A stretch of DNA of 64,000 bases from an uncultured Lachnospiraceae bacterium (GCA_947625775.1 CANQPM010000003.1:235664-299663); one strand, 5' to 3'. Shown: positions 53,360 through 63,570, numbered from the stretch's first letter. A program made the numbers and translations. Notes: a model not told the origin generated them from the letters alone.

Positions 53360-54154
53360 TTGAAGATTAGGATTAAGCGGATACGAATTAAAGAATATAT
53401 TGCCTTTTTGGGTTTTGTAGGGGTTAGCCTTGCGGGAGTAGCGGTGTTTGTTCTCCTTCCGTTTGGTGATGTGGTAAGACGTTCATTTATGACAACAATG
53501 TCAGAAAAGTATGTAGGGCTTGATAACTACAAGACAGTATTGACAAATCAGGCGTTTGTGCTTGCCGTAAAAAATACTGTAAAGTTTATCGGCGTGGCGT
53601 TGCCAATATTGGTAATTTTGGGGCTTTTGGCGGCGCTTGTGCTTAGCAAATTAAATGACATAAGTGTCATAAAAAGCCTTTATTTGTTTCCGCTTGCCCT
53701 GCCTACGGCGACGGTGGTAATTGTGTGGAGAATGTTTTTTTACAAGCAGGATTTTGACAGTCTTGTCATAAGCTATATCTGGAAAAATCTTGGCTACACC
53801 ATAGTTTTATGGCTTGCGGGCATAGCGGCGATTCCAAATGAGCTGGTGGAGGCTGCAAAGGTGGATGGCGCTGGCAGCATCAGATGCTTTTGGTATGTAA
53901 AGCTGCCTTGTTTACGCGGCAGCCTGTACACTATAGTAGTGCTGTCCTTTCTAAACTCATTCAAGATATACCGCGAGATATATTTAGTCGCAGGCTCGTA
54001 CCCAAATTCAGAGATTTACCTGCTGCAGCATATTTTCAATAACTGGTATGTAAACCTCTCAATGGACAAGCTTACGGCGGCAACAGTGATTGTCAGCGTT
54101 TTCCTGTTCATATTTATAATAGTGCTGAACCGCCTATGGCAGAAAGATAATTAA
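53360..54154 (+). CDS. ABC sugar-type permease (MalF/UgpA-like)
   Basis: 264 residues from TTG with GGAGG 13 nt upstream, the least certain start in the locus. Six membrane helices. The EAA loop that contacts the ATPase is ELVEAAKVDGAGSIRCFWYV. Belongs to the CUT1 binding-protein-dependent permeases. It should pair with the next permease. No ATP-binding gene is nearby, so a shared MsmK-type ATPase is likely, as is common in Firmicutes. Confidence 0.9.
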   Translation: MKIRIKRIRIKEYIAFLGFVGVSLAGVAVFVLLPFGDVVRRSFMTTMSEKYVGLDNYKTVLTNQAFVLAVKNTVKFIGVALPILVILGLLAALVLSKLNDISVIKSLYLFPLALPTATVVIVWRMFFYKQDFDSLVISYIWKNLGYTIVLWLAGIAAIPNELVEAAKVDGAGSIRCFWYVKLPCLRGSLYTIVVLSFLNSFKIYREIYLVAGSYPNSEIYLLQHIFNNWYVNLSMDKLTAATVIVSVFLFIFIIVLNRLWQKDN

Positions 54155-54272
54155 CTTTATATTTTTATGCCAGCTGTGGTGCTTGCTAAATTCGGCAAGG
54201 CTTTGACAAGACCATAATTCTGAAAAAGGACAAATTTATTAAAACTGATAAAAGCAATAAGAGTGATGATAC

Positions 54273-55136
54273 ATGATAAAACGCATTATATACGGCTTTA
54301 CAGGCTTTACCGTCAAGCTGGTATTCATAGCTGCGGGGATTATAATATGCCTGCCCGTCTTAATGGTAGTGACAGGCTCGGTAATGGGCGAAAGCGACCT
54401 GCTGGAGTTTTTAGCCCCCGTATTCCGCGACGGCAAAGGCTTTGTCGGCTGGACAATCCTGCCGCAAAGCCCTACAATTGACAACTATATAAAGCTGCTG
54501 ATACGCACGCCGCAGTTTTTTATTTTATTTTGGAACTCGGTAAAAATAGTAGCTCTTATTTTGCTAGGACAGCTCATAGTAGGCGTAACCGCGGCTTGGG
54601 GTTTTTCAGTGTATTCAGTGCGTGGAAAAAATATCATATTTACGTTTTACGTCGTGCTTATGCTGCTGCCATTCCAAGTCACAATGCTTTCAAGCTACCT
54701 CGTGCTGAAACAGCTTGGGCTTTTTGACACACATTCAGCCGTGATTTTGCCCGCTATATTCAACACATTCCCGATATTCGTCACATACGGCGGCTTTAAT
54801 TCAATACCCAAGCCGCTTATCGAGGCGGCGCGCATAGATGGCGCGGGCGAGCTGTATATTTTTTTCAAAATTGGGCTTCCGCTCGGCAAAGGCGGCATAA
54901 TGTCGGCGCTTGTGCTGGGTTTTCTAGAATACTGGAATATGATAGAACAGCCGCTTGCGTTCATCAAGACAAAAGCCCTCTGGCCGCTGTCCCTTTATCT
55001 GCCCGAAATCGACTGGACACAGGCGGGCTTTGCCTTCTGCGCGTCAGTGATTATGCTTATCCCCGCAGTATTCGTATTTGTGATGGGACAGGACTATTTG
55101 GAGCAGGGGATAATATACTCGGGGCTGAAACAATAG
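54273..55136 (+). CDS. ABC sugar-type permease (MalG/UgpE-like)
   Basis: 287 residues, six membrane helices. EAA loop LIEAARIDGAGELYIFFKIG and the C-terminal GLKQ end are characteristic of MalG-type partners. Starts 118 nt after the first permease gene. Substrate is unknown. The residue pattern does not identify a specific sugar. Confidence 0.92.
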   Translation: MIKRIIYGFTGFTVKLVFIAAGIIICLPVLMVVTGSVMGESDLLEFLAPVFRDGKGFVGWTILPQSPTIDNYIKLLIRTPQFFILFWNSVKIVALILLGQLIVGVTAAWGFSVYSVRGKNIIFTFYVVLMLLPFQVTMLSSYLVLKQLGLFDTHSAVILPAIFNTFPIFVTYGGFNSIPKPLIEAARIDGAGELYIFFKIGLPLGKGGIMSALVLGFLEYWNMIEQPLAFIKTKALWPLSLYLPEIDWTQAGFAFCASVIMLIPAVFVFVMGQDYLEQGIIYSGLKQ

Positions 55137-55218
55137 ACAGGCACCGTGCGGCAGACAAAGCACATAAGGGAAAATTGCTTTTTTGCAAAATAAATAAGAA
55201 AGTGTAGAGAGTGATTAT

Positions 55219-56967
55219 ATGGAAATGCTGACAGATGAAAAAATTATAGAGCTTGGAAAGCAGCGCATAAGGAAATGGGTAAAGGCTTTTGCAGTTTTCC
55301 TTGTGCTTATGTGGATATTTACAATCGTGTCAAGGGCGGTTTACATTTCAAAGCTCCCGCATGTCACCACGCAGACGCCCGAAAAGCGTTATATTGAGCA
55401 TACAGTAGAAGCTGATGGCATAGTAGTCACGGGCGGAGAGTGCGCAGTCAACACGCTTTCAGGTCTTAGAGTGTCAAGCATAAACGTTCAGGAGGGCGAC
55501 TATGTGGAAAAGGACACGCCTTTGTTCACTATAGACCTAAACGATTTGGCAGACATCATAAATAGCAAGGAGGCAGAGCTTACAAGGCTTCAATGCCAGC
55601 TTTCAGACACACAGTTTAACCAGACCATAGACGCGCAGAAAAAAGAAGTTTCCATAATCTGGGCACAGGAGGATTTTGACGCCGCCGACCAGGAGACGCA
55701 ACTTGCGATAGACCGTGCCATAAAAGCCCTGCAGGACGCGCAGACAGAGCTTAATGAGCATCTCTCAAAGCCTGTGCCGAAAACCTCAGACAGCGACCGA
55801 GAGGCGGAATGGGCTAATTACAATGACTGGCGCAGTCAAGGCTATTCAATAAGCGATCAGATAACTGAAAAAATGCGTGAAATTGATGATTTGGAGGAAC
55901 AGCTCCAACAGACAGAAACCGAAATCAGCGAAAAAAAAGCTAAAAAGTCAGAAATTAGCGCCAGCAAAGAATACGATGAAAAAGAGACTGACCTTGAGGA
56001 ATGTGATAAAGCCATAGCCGAATTATCAGGAAAAAAATCAGAACTGGAGGAAAAGATAAAAAAGTCAAATGACAAAGTGGACTCTTTAAATGATGATCTT
56101 ACAAGCCATGAGCGTGAGACGGTTTTAGAGCCAGATTATTCAGAGGAAGAACTTGCGTATGACGCATGGCAAAAGACAAGGGCAGCGCTTGAAGATGCCG
56201 TGTATGCCGCAAACAATGCCTTGGAGGATGCCTGTTATGCGCGCAATGCAGCTCTGCGCCAAAAAGCGCGCGACCTTGCCAGCGCACAGGTCACAAGCCC
56301 CGCCGATTCTGCTTCTACGCTGTACGAGCTGCAGATTTCCCAATTAAACACGGAACTGTCGCGCCTTTACGGCATAAAAAACAAGAACGGAGAAATAAAA
56401 GCCGAAAATGACGGCTTTATCTCAAAAATCCTGCTCACAGTAGGCGGACGCACGACAGATACTGCCGCAATCCTGCTCACGGACGCCTCAGTCCCCGCAC
56501 AGTTTAAATTCAGCATCACAAAGGAGCAGGGCAGATATCTCCACCTAAACGACACTTTCGAGCTAAAACTAAACGGTGCGCTCGCCCCAATCGAAGCCAC
56601 AGCCGACTACTACACCCAAAACGCCACAGGCGGCTACGACATAATATGCAAGCTCCCCGAAAACACAGCGCAAGTAGGCACCAGCGGCACCGTCACCCGC
56701 AAAGTCCAAGGCGACCTCCAAAACCTCACAATCCCCGCCGACGCTGTCCACACAGACCAAAACCAGACAACCTACGTCTACATTCTAAACGAAAGCTCAG
56801 GCATACTAGGCAGCGAATACCACGTCACCAGCCTAAAAGTAGAAATAAAAGACAAAAACAACACCTACGCCGCCCTTTCCGAAGGCGCAGTATCAGGCGA
56901 CACCCAAATCATCACCTCCTACACCGACGAAATAACCCAAGGCACAGCCGTCCGCAAAGATGATTAA
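55219..56967 (+). CDS. HlyD-like membrane fusion/adaptor protein
   Basis: 582 residues. A membrane helix (AFAVFLVLMWIFTIVSRAVY) near residues 24-44, a biotinyl-lipoyl-like start (GGECAVNTLSGLRVSSINVQ, EGDYVEKDTPLF), a long charged coiled coil (about 105-380), and a beta-barrel end (LTIPADAVHTDQNQTTYVYI). Such adaptors usually serve exporters, so its place after sugar permeases is odd. The last 400 bp have an extreme A/C-rich coding strand. No outer-membrane partner is expected in a Gram-positive. Confidence 0.82.
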   Translation: MEMLTDEKIIELGKQRIRKWVKAFAVFLVLMWIFTIVSRAVYISKLPHVTTQTPEKRYIEHTVEADGIVVTGGECAVNTLSGLRVSSINVQEGDYVEKDTPLFTIDLNDLADIINSKEAELTRLQCQLSDTQFNQTIDAQKKEVSIIWAQEDFDAADQETQLAIDRAIKALQDAQTELNEHLSKPVPKTSDSDREAEWANYNDWRSQGYSISDQITEKMREIDDLEEQLQQTETEISEKKAKKSEISASKEYDEKETDLEECDKAIAELSGKKSELEEKIKKSNDKVDSLNDDLTSHERETVLEPDYSEEELAYDAWQKTRAALEDAVYAANNALEDACYARNAALRQKARDLASAQVTSPADSASTLYELQISQLNTELSRLYGIKNKNGEIKAENDGFISKILLTVGGRTTDTAAILLTDASVPAQFKFSITKEQGRYLHLNDTFELKLNGALAPIEATADYYTQNATGGYDIICKLPENTAQVGTSGTVTRKVQGDLQNLTIPADAVHTDQNQTTYVYILNESSGILGSEYHVTSLKVEIKDKNNTYAALSEGAVSGDTQIITSYTDEITQGTAVRKDD

Positions 56968-57040
56968 TGCCGCAAAAATTACTTGAAAACATTGCAAAAT
57001 CCATTATAATGAAAATAAATAAAGCAGTAGGAGGTGGCAC

Positions 57041-57541
57041 ATGAATACTATACCTGTTGAAGATATGAGCAATACATTTTTAGAACATTCCATGGTGATA
57101 AACAACTTTATCATTAAAGTCGGCAGCCAGATAAAAGACAGCTTATGCCGCGTATTTGGCGACAGTGTCCAATACCAGTGGGCGGAAAATAATAATGATG
57201 TTATCGTTCCCGACGCCTCAATCATATGCAATATGCGTGACCGAAAAAATGTATCCTTCACAGGCATTCCCAGATTTATAATGGAAGTCTTATCCAATGC
57301 CACAGAGGATTATGACCGCAATGAAAAAATGCAGATATATTGCAAAGCTGGCGTGTCCGAATACTGGATTGTCGATTGGAGAAAAAAGCAGATTGAAATA
57401 TACCTGTTTGACGGCAAGCCTGACGGAAGCCTGTATTCATATTTATACAAGACAATCACAAAAGACAATAAAGACGAGCTCCAAATAGTGATGTTTCCCA
57501 ATTTAAAAATAACCTTTGATGAGTTATTTGACTTCGGCTGA
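57041..57541 (+). CDS. Uma2 family (DUF820) PD-(D/E)XK-like protein
   Basis: 166 residues with GGAGGTGG 6 nt before the ATG. The endonuclease-like core shows VIVPDASIICNM (PD), then FIMEVLSNATEDYDRNEKM (E-x-S/T), followed by IYCKAGVSEYWIVDW. The family is very abundant in some bacteria and its role is uncertain; the nuclease fold may be inactive. It stands alone between the HlyD gene and leuS. Confidence 0.88.
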   Translation: MNTIPVEDMSNTFLEHSMVINNFIIKVGSQIKDSLCRVFGDSVQYQWAENNNDVIVPDASIICNMRDRKNVSFTGIPRFIMEVLSNATEDYDRNEKMQIYCKAGVSEYWIVDWRKKQIEIYLFDGKPDGSLYSYLYKTITKDNKDELQIVMFPNLKITFDELFDFG

Positions 57542-57675
57542 TTAGAATGAAAGAGAATTTTAAAAACCAGTTGCATTTTTCCTTCCCCTGTACTAAAATA
57601 ATTCACAGATTAAAGCAGAAAAACAAAAATCCAAAAGAGCCACACCATACGGCAGCGGCAGAATGAGAGGAAAAA

Positions 57676-60090
57676 ATGATAAAAGAATATTCCCCAAAGG
57701 AAATCGAAAAAAAATGGCAGGACATATGGGACAATGAAAACGCATTCAAGGCAGTATTAGACAAATCAAAACCCAAATACTACGCGCTAGTAGAGTTCCC
57801 CTACCCGTCAGGACAGGGCCTCCACGTAGGGCATCCGCGCCCCTACACGGCAATGGACATAGTATCAAGAAAAAAGAGGATGCAAGGCTACAACGTACTC
57901 TTTCCAATGGGCTGGGACGCGTTCGGACTTCCCACAGAGAACTACGCCATCAAAAATAAAATCCACCCCAAAATCGTCACCAAAAACAACGTAGCCCACT
58001 TCAAAGACCAGCTCAAAGCCCTCGGCTATTCCTTCGACTGGTCAAGGGAAATCAACACCACAGACGAGAAATACTATAAGTGGACACAGTGGATATTCCT
58101 CCAGCTTTTTAAAAAAGGACTCGCCTACAAAAGCGAGATGCCGATAAACTTCTGCACCTCATGCAAAGTAGGACTTGCAAACGAGGAGGTAGTAAACGGC
58201 GTATGCGAGCGCTGCGGCTCAGAAGTAATCCGCAAAATGCAGTCGCAGTGGATGCTCAAAATCACGGACTACGCCGACAAGCTCATAGAGGGACTTGACC
58301 ACGTAGACTACATTGAAAAGGTAAAAGTATCGCAGAAAAACTGGATAGGACGCTCAGAAGGCGCAGAGGTAAACTTCAAGTTAAAGGACAAGGAAGAAAT
58401 CCTCACCATTTACACCACAAGACCTGACACCCTTTTCGGCGCGACATACATGGTAATCTCGCCCGAGCATCCGCTGATCGACAAATACAAGGACGAGATA
58501 AGCAATTATGATGAGATAATCGCATACCGCGAGCAGGCGGCGAAAAAATCCGACTTCGAGCGCACGGAGCTTGCAAAGGACAAAACAGGCGTCTGCATAA
58601 ACGGCATTTTGGCAGTAAACCCTGTCAACAACAAGGAAATCCCCGTGTGGGTATCAGACTACGTGCTTATGTCTTACGGCACGGGCGCAATCATGGCAGT
58701 GCCAGCGCACGACACAAGAGACTGGGATTTTGCAAAGAAATTCAACCTGCCCATTATAGAAGTAGTAGCGGGCGGCGATGTCCAGAACGAGGCGTTTACC
58801 GACGTAGCGACAGGCACGCTCTGCAATTCCGACTTTTTAAACGGTATGGAAGTAAAGGACGCAAAGGCTGCAATCACTAAATGGCTTGAAGAAAAGGGCA
58901 TAGGACACAAAAAGGTAAATTACAAGCTGCGCGACTGGGTATTTTCACGCCAGCGTTACTGGGGCGAGCCTATTCCAATCGTAAAATGCCCCTGCTGCGG
59001 TTATGTGCCGCTTGACGAGAGCGAGCTGCCGCTCAGACTTCCCGAGGTGGAAAGCTATATGCCGACAGACACAGGCGAATCGCCCCTTGCGGCAATGCGT
59101 GACTGGGTAGAAACCACCTGCCCCAAGTGCGGCGGCAAGGCAGAGCGCGAGACGGACACAATGCCGCAGTGGGCGGGTTCATCATGGTATTTCCTGCGCT
59201 ATATCGACCCCGACAACGACAAAGAATTTGCAAGCAAAGAGGCGCTTGATTACTGGATGCCCGTAGACTGGTACAATGGCGGCATGGAGCATACCACACT
59301 CCATCTGCTGTATTCAAGATTCTGGCATAAATTCCTCTACGACCAGGGCTTAGTGCCATGCAGTGAGCCGTACATGAAGCGCACCTCGCACGGCATGATT
59401 TTAGGCGAGAACGGCGAAAAAATGTCAAAGTCAAGAGGCAACGTGGTAAATCCTGACGATGTCGTAAACGAGTACGGTGCGGACACGCTCAGGACATACG
59501 AAATGTTTATAGGCGCGTTTGATTTGAGTGCCGCATGGAGCGCGGAGGGCGTAAGAAGCTGCCGCCGTTTCCTTGACAGAGTATGGAAATTACAGGATAT
59601 GCTCACAGACGGCAAAGGCTACCGCCCCGAGCTTGAGACAAAAATCCACCAGACCATCAAAAAGGTCACAAACGACTTTGAAAGCCTAAAATTCAACACG
59701 GCGATTGCGGCAATGATGTCACTCGTAAACGATTTTTACAAGGCAGACGGCGTTACGAAAGACGAGTATTCGACGCTCATTATCCTGCTCAATCCCGTAG
59801 CGCCACACATCACAGAGCAGCTCTGGGAAAATATCGGAAATGCCGGCAGAGTATATCAGCAGAAGTGGGCAGAGTACGACGAGGCAAAGACAGTCGAGGC
59901 AAACGTCGAGATTGCGGTGCAGATAAACGGCAAAGTGAAGGCGACGCTCTTAGTAGGGCTCGACGAGGAGGAAACCTCCGTCAAGGAAAAGGCGCACGCA
60001 ATACCCGCGATTGCAGACCTCTTAAACGGCAAAAACATTGTAAAGGAAATATATGTCAAGGGCAGAATACTCAACATAGTGGCAAAATAA
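57676..60090 (+). CDS. leuS: Leucyl-tRNA synthetase
   Basis: 804 residues. HIGH-type motif [12 protein letters not shown] and KMSKS motif [15 protein letters not shown] are intact; the CP1 editing domain has [14 protein letters not shown] and the zinc-type motif [21 protein letters not shown]. It charges tRNA-Leu and edits errors. No T-box leader is visible in the 130 bp upstream. The first 350 bp are A/C-rich. A truncated LeuS-like gene follows 18 nt after the stop. Confidence 0.98.
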   Translation: MIKEYSPKEIEKKWQDIWDNENAFKAVLDKSKPKYYALVEFPYPSGQGLHVGHPRPYTAMDIVSRKKRMQGYNVLFPMGWDAFGLPTENYAIKNKIHPKIVTKNNVAHFKDQLKALGYSFDWSREINTTDEKYYKWTQWIFLQLFKKGLAYKSEMPINFCTSCKVGLANEEVVNGVCERCGSEVIRKMQSQWMLKITDYADKLIEGLDHVDYIEKVKVSQKNWIGRSEGAEVNFKLKDKEEILTIYTTRPDTLFGATYMVISPEHPLIDKYKDEISNYDEIIAYREQAAKKSDFERTELAKDKTGVCINGILAVNPVNNKEIPVWVSDYVLMSYGTGAIMAVPAHDTRDWDFAKKFNLPIIEVVAGGDVQNEAFTDVATGTLCNSDFLNGMEVKDAKAAITKWLEEKGIGHKKVNYKLRDWVFSRQRYWGEPIPIVKCPCCGYVPLDESELPLRLPEVESYMPTDTGESPLAAMRDWVETTCPKCGGKAERETDTMPQWAGSSWYFLRYIDPDNDKEFASKEALDYWMPVDWYNGGMEHTTLHLLYSRFWHKFLYDQGLVPCSEPYMKRTSHGMILGENGEKMSKSRGNVVNPDDVVNEYGADTLRTYEMFIGAFDLSAAWSAEGVRSCRRFLDRVWKLQDMLTDGKGYRPELETKIHQTIKKVTNDFESLKFNTAIAAMMSLVNDFYKADGVTKDEYSTLIILLNPVAPHITEQLWENIGNAGRVYQQKWAEYDEAKTVEANVEIAVQINGKVKATLLVGLDEEETSVKEKAHAIPAIADLLNGKNIVKEIYVKGRILNIVAK

Positions 60091-60108
60091 ATCTGCCATA
60101 TAAAAACT

Positions 60109-60867
60109 ATGGACAAAGAAAAAATCCTAACTCCAATGAACCACAGGGAAATAGACTATACAGCGCAAAAGCTGTCGGGGTGCGATATCCCCGACGCTTT
60201 TTCGTGTGCGGAAATACTAAAATGGCTTGACGAGACGGGCAGCAGAGTATTTGATGATGACCTGATAATGGATTATGGCACAGACTGCCTGCGCCTGTAC
60301 CTGATGTTTGAAGCGACGCCAAAAGCGAACGATGCTCCGTTTTATGAAAGCTGGCAGGAGAGCGCGCTGGAGGGAATATACAAATTCCTCGCGCGCAGCA
60401 GGCGGCTTGTCCTCACGGCGGCATACTGGGACGAACAGGGCGGATATTGTGGACAAGGCGGCGAAAACAGCGCCGAAATCCAAAGCATGCGCACAGCCAT
60501 AGACGAGACGCGCCGCAAGATTGAAAAATACATAAGCCGCGGCAACGAGCTTCCAAACCGCCACAACATAGTTTCAGCCCTGATGGAGCTCCAAAAAACA
60601 CTCCAAAACAAACTGAAAATAAATGAAATTACCTCCAGCCTGCACAAACATGCAGTAGAAGCCGCAGTGCCGCGCAGCAGGGAAACTCAAAATACATGTG
60701 AAATGCCCCGAGCAGGTGTTAATATCAGCCCAAATACGAAAAATGCGTGCAATCCCAACATATCAGCAAACAGTGACATTTCATGCATCTGCCAAAAGTA
60801 CATAATGCTGATGGCACAGTTTGCCCCCAATATCTCAAAAATATTATGGAATGAAATTAAAACTTAA
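60109..60867 (+). CDS. Truncated leucyl-tRNA synthetase-like protein, no catalytic core
   Basis: 252 residues. The start aligns with the region just after the LeuS KMSKS loop: FDDDLIMDYGTDCLRLYLMF against its [18 protein letters not shown]. The rest resembles the anticodon-binding domain (YESWQESALEGIYKFLARSR). HIGH, KMSKS, CP1 and zinc elements are all absent. The frame is intact with a normal start, so it may be a functional tRNA-binding or regulatory protein rather than a pseudogene. About 70 residues (190-250) match nothing. It overlaps the next gene's end tail to tail by 11 bp. Confidence 0.75.
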   Translation: MDKEKILTPMNHREIDYTAQKLSGCDIPDAFSCAEILKWLDETGSRVFDDDLIMDYGTDCLRLYLMFEATPKANDAPFYESWQESALEGIYKFLARSRRLVLTAAYWDEQGGYCGQGGENSAEIQSMRTAIDETRRKIEKYISRGNELPNRHNIVSALMELQKTLQNKLKINEITSSLHKHAVEAAVPRSRETQNTCEMPRAGVNISPNTKNACNPNISANSDISCICQKYIMLMAQFAPNISKILWNEIKT

Positions 60868-61138
60868 AACGCGAGGAAATCTGCTGCATTTTTTCAATAT
60901 CCTCAGCGCTTGAATACTTTTGCAAAACAGAATAAATTAACTCAAATTCATTTTTATTAAAGGAAATGTTGTTATCCCTGCTGAATTTGGAAAGCGACAT
61001 AAGAAAGGACATCATTTCCTTTTGGTTTCCCATATTTACAGAGCGGCTTTTGACAAAGAGCTGCTCAAGAAAGCCAAGCTTTTTTTTGTCAATTCCCGCA
61101 AGCGCAGGATCGTTAAGCCATTCACGGTTCAGTTCCAT
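60857..61138 (-). CDS. Small helical protein of unknown function
   Basis: 93 residues, mostly helical and charged. Contains LGFLEQLFVKSRSVNMGNQK and MSFLMSLSKFSRDNNI. No family recognised; a weak GGCGGGG precedes the ATG. It lies 39 nt downstream of the next gene on the minus strand, so the two form a likely pair. Confidence 0.6.
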   Translation of the reverse strand: MELNREWLNDPALAGIDKKKLGFLEQLFVKSRSVNMGNQKEMMSFLMSLSKFSRDNNISFNKNEFELIYSVLQKYSSAEDIEKMQQISSRFKF

Positions 61139-61177
61139 CTAAGCCCCGCCTTTCTGAAGGTTTTGATTAATCATATT

Positions 61178-61648
61178 TTAAGTCTGTTTCATGGAATTAA
61201 AAAGCTGCATCATCTCATTGATGTCAATCCCGTCGGACATAGAGCCGAAATCCATATTCAAATCAGGATTCATGCTCTGGAAAAGCTCAACCATCTGCTG
61301 CATTTCACGCACATTCTTCATAGCGCGCATTGCGGACAAAATCTGGTTAAAGCTTTTTTCCTCCGCGGGCGCAAGATAGCGGCGCACGGCATTGTAAATC
61401 TGCTCAAGACTGCCGCTGATATCAGCATTTGAGCCATCAGACGCGCTGCAGGCATTTATTCCCTGTGAAAACCGCCTGCCGCCCGAATTGATGACGGAAA
61501 GCGTGTATTTCAATTCCATGTATTTAATCACAGCAGGCAGCATATTTTGACCGCCGTTTTCTATAAAAGGGAGCAGGGACTTTAAAATCTGGATATGATT
61601 GGTAGTGTAAAAATGGTCAAAAGCTAAGACATAATCATTGTCGTCCAT
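61178..61648 (-). CDS. Small helical protein of unknown function
   Basis: 156 residues with GGGAGG 9 nt before the ATG. Helical, with MLPAVIKYMELKYTLSVIN and MQQMVELFQSMNPDLNMDFG; the second half is Met/Gln-rich. Residues 60-75 are Ser/Gly-rich. No domain is recognised. It stands with the 60857 gene and next to the Cys-rich gene, a cluster that may be spore-related. Confidence 0.65.
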   Translation of the reverse strand: MDDNDYVLAFDHFYTTNHIQILKSLLPFIENGGQNMLPAVIKYMELKYTLSVINSGGRRFSQGINACSASDGSNADISGSLEQIYNAVRRYLAPAEEKSFNQILSAMRAMKNVREMQQMVELFQSMNPDLNMDFGSMSDGIDINEMMQLFNSMKQT

Positions 61649-61820
61649 CAGATAAAGCCTCCCAGTCCCATAGATAAATCATTTCAGGGTATTCGCGCAG
61701 CATACAGTAATCAGTGTGCCGCCTCAATAATTTATATGTTTAAAATCATCAGAAAATACCCTGAAAACAGGAGAGCCCGCCGCAGCTTACGCGGCGAACC
61801 CTCCGACAGTACAGCCGCGG

Positions 61821-62075
61821 TTAGTTATTGCAGCCGCATCCGCCGTTGTTGCCGCAGCAGCAAGAGAGAAGAAGCAGAATCCAAATCCAGCTGCAGCAGC
61901 TGTTGCCGTCGTTGCCGCCGAAGGTATTTGCGAGATTGAAGCCATTGTTGTTGCCGCATCCGCCGCAGCAGCAGAGAATGAGCAGAATCCAAATCCAGCT
62001 GCCAAAACCTCCATTGTCAGAAATGCTAGATGTTCCGTTGTTGCAGCCGCACTGGCTTGCTGTTAAATCGCTCAT
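61821..62075 (-). CDS. Cys/Gly-rich chorion-like small protein
   Basis: 84 residues with GGAGG 7 nt before the ATG. It has two tandem units of the pattern SWIWILL(I/L)L(C/S)CCCG (about residues 26-40 and 59-73), separated by Gly/Asn-rich spacers (GGCGNNNGFNLANTFGGNDG). About 15 percent is Cys, and it ends GGCGCNN. Such proteins are annotated as high-cysteine chorion-class in Lachnospiraceae and are probably spore-coat or surface components. No function is proven. The opposite-strand frames are shadows of it. Confidence 0.75.
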   Translation of the reverse strand: MSDLTASQCGCNNGTSSISDNGGFGSWIWILLILCCCGGCGNNNGFNLANTFGGNDGNSCCSWIWILLLLSCCCGNNGGCGCNN

Positions 62076-62282
62076 AAGTAATCCTCCGTTTAAGAAGCTT
62101 TTTCTATACTATATGTGATTTCCGGTGATGTGTTACGGTTTTTGGTTTAATTTTTACATCTAAATCCAAATACACAAAAATACTTGAAATTAACAAGAAA
62201 TATAGTAAAATAGATTACGGTATGTAATCAATTTAAAGTGTATAGCTATGTCGTTTTATTTAGAAACGGAAGGGAAGATAGA

Positions 62283-63500
62283 ATGACGGAAATAAGGTGG
62301 ACTGTCGAGGGCAGGCATTTTAGAAGTCAGGACGAGTACGAGGCAGCATTGCGTGACAAGGAGCTCATTGATTCCATTACGCAAAATTTCAGCAAGGACA
62401 ACCCCAAGGACATTGAACGCGTATATAATGAGCTGCAGAGCGGCAGGTATCGGTTTGAAACCTTAGTCGGCAGACAGTTTGACGACAATATATATGAGCT
62501 TTATGAACGGATAAAAAAATCAGAGGCTGAAAAGCTTGAACAAAGGCGGCTCAAAAAAGAAAAGCATAAACGGACAAGGGCGAACCGCCCGCAAAGGACA
62601 GCCAAGGCAGCAATAAAAGCGGCTAATTCAAAGGGAAAGAAGGGCAAAAAAGAAAGAATAAGCCTTGATGATTTTGATTCTGATATGCAGCAGGAGATAT
62701 TAAAGGTGATAAAGCGGCGGGAGCGCGGGCGAAAGCTTTTGACAGCTGCGTGTGTTGTCATATGTATTGCCTGTTTTGGATATCTGGGGGTGTATTACAA
62801 GGTTGCGGCAAAAAGTGCGCAGGAGTTTGACGAGCTTGCAAAGCTCAAGGGCAGCGCTTCTTATGCGGCGCAGGGACGCGGGGTGAAGATTCATTACACT
62901 GACGAGGATACGGAGGCGCCTGATATTCTGCCGGAGTATGAAACTTTATATAATAAGAACAAAAGGCTGATTGGATGGCTTAAAATTGCCGATACAAATA
63001 TTGACTATCCCGTGATGCAGACTGTGGACAATGAATACTATCTGGATCATAATTTTAATCAGGAGTCGGACAAGAACGGCTGCATATTTATGGATTATCA
63101 GTGCGATGCTGTTCATGGCAACGACAATTTTATACTTTATGGGCATCATATGAAGTCAGGTAAGATGTTTGGGGCGCTGAATAAGTATAGCCAGAAGTCG
63201 TATTATGAGGATCATAAGGTGATACAGTTCGACACTATTTATGAAAAGGGTAAGTATGAGGTAATGTATGTGTTCCGGTCTAAGGTGTATTCTGAGGAGG
63301 ACGTGAATTTTAAGTATTACCAGTTTATTGATGCTGGTTCGGAGAAGGAGTTTGAGTCGTATATTAGTGAGATGGAGCGGATGGCGCTGTATGATACGGG
63401 GGTTACGGCGAGCTATGGCGACAGGCTGTTGACGCTGTCTACCTGTGATTATCAGGAGGATGATGGGCGGTTCGTGGTGGTGGCAAAGAAGGTTGCGTAG
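62283..63500 (+). CDS. Class B sortase
   Basis: 405 residues from ATG 62283 (GGAAGGGAAG upstream). A long basic N-terminal cytoplasmic part (residues 1-150) and a membrane helix at about 152-172 precede the sortase domain. Catalytic residues are visible: His in FILYGHHMKSG, Cys in LLTLSTCDYQ (near 388) and Arg in DGRFVVVA. It anchors surface proteins by transpeptidation. No sortase substrate or pilin is adjacent. The long cytoplasmic segment is unusual for SrtB. Confidence 0.92.
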   Translation: MTEIRWTVEGRHFRSQDEYEAALRDKELIDSITQNFSKDNPKDIERVYNELQSGRYRFETLVGRQFDDNIYELYERIKKSEAEKLEQRRLKKEKHKRTRANRPQRTAKAAIKAANSKGKKGKKERISLDDFDSDMQQEILKVIKRRERGRKLLTAACVVICIACFGYLGVYYKVAAKSAQEFDELAKLKGSASYAAQGRGVKIHYTDEDTEAPDILPEYETLYNKNKRLIGWLKIADTNIDYPVMQTVDNEYYLDHNFNQESDKNGCIFMDYQCDAVHGNDNFILYGHHMKSGKMFGALNKYSQKSYYEDHKVIQFDTIYEKGKYEVMYVFRSKVYSEEDVNFKYYQFIDAGSEKEFESYISEMERMALYDTGVTASYGDRLLTLSTCDYQEDDGRFVVVAKKVA

Positions 63501-63521
63501 TATTGACGGGCGGCGTAGTTG

Positions 63522-63570
63522 CAGCTCCTGTCTATGCCGTTGGCAAGGCAGGAGCTGTGATTATTTTTTT
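63522..63570 (+). terminator. Terminator after the sortase gene
   Basis: 9-bp stem CAGCTCCTG/CAGGAGCTG (63522-63530, 63549-63557) with an internal GCC/GGC, and a TTTTTTT run shortly after. Confidence 0.85.

Noticed and set aside
56646..56963. Arg/His/Pro-rich frame inside the HlyD-like gene
   Set aside because: It is the +1 reading of the A/C-rich patch and has no RBS.
57542..57675. T-box leader for leuS
   Set aside because: No T-box sequence or terminator/antiterminator pair is visible in the 134-bp gap.
61736..62118. Plus-strand frames rich in Arg/Cys and in Pro/Gln opposite the Cys-rich gene
   Set aside because: They are reverse-strand readings of the repeated Cys/Trp codons of the 61821 gene, which itself has a good RBS.
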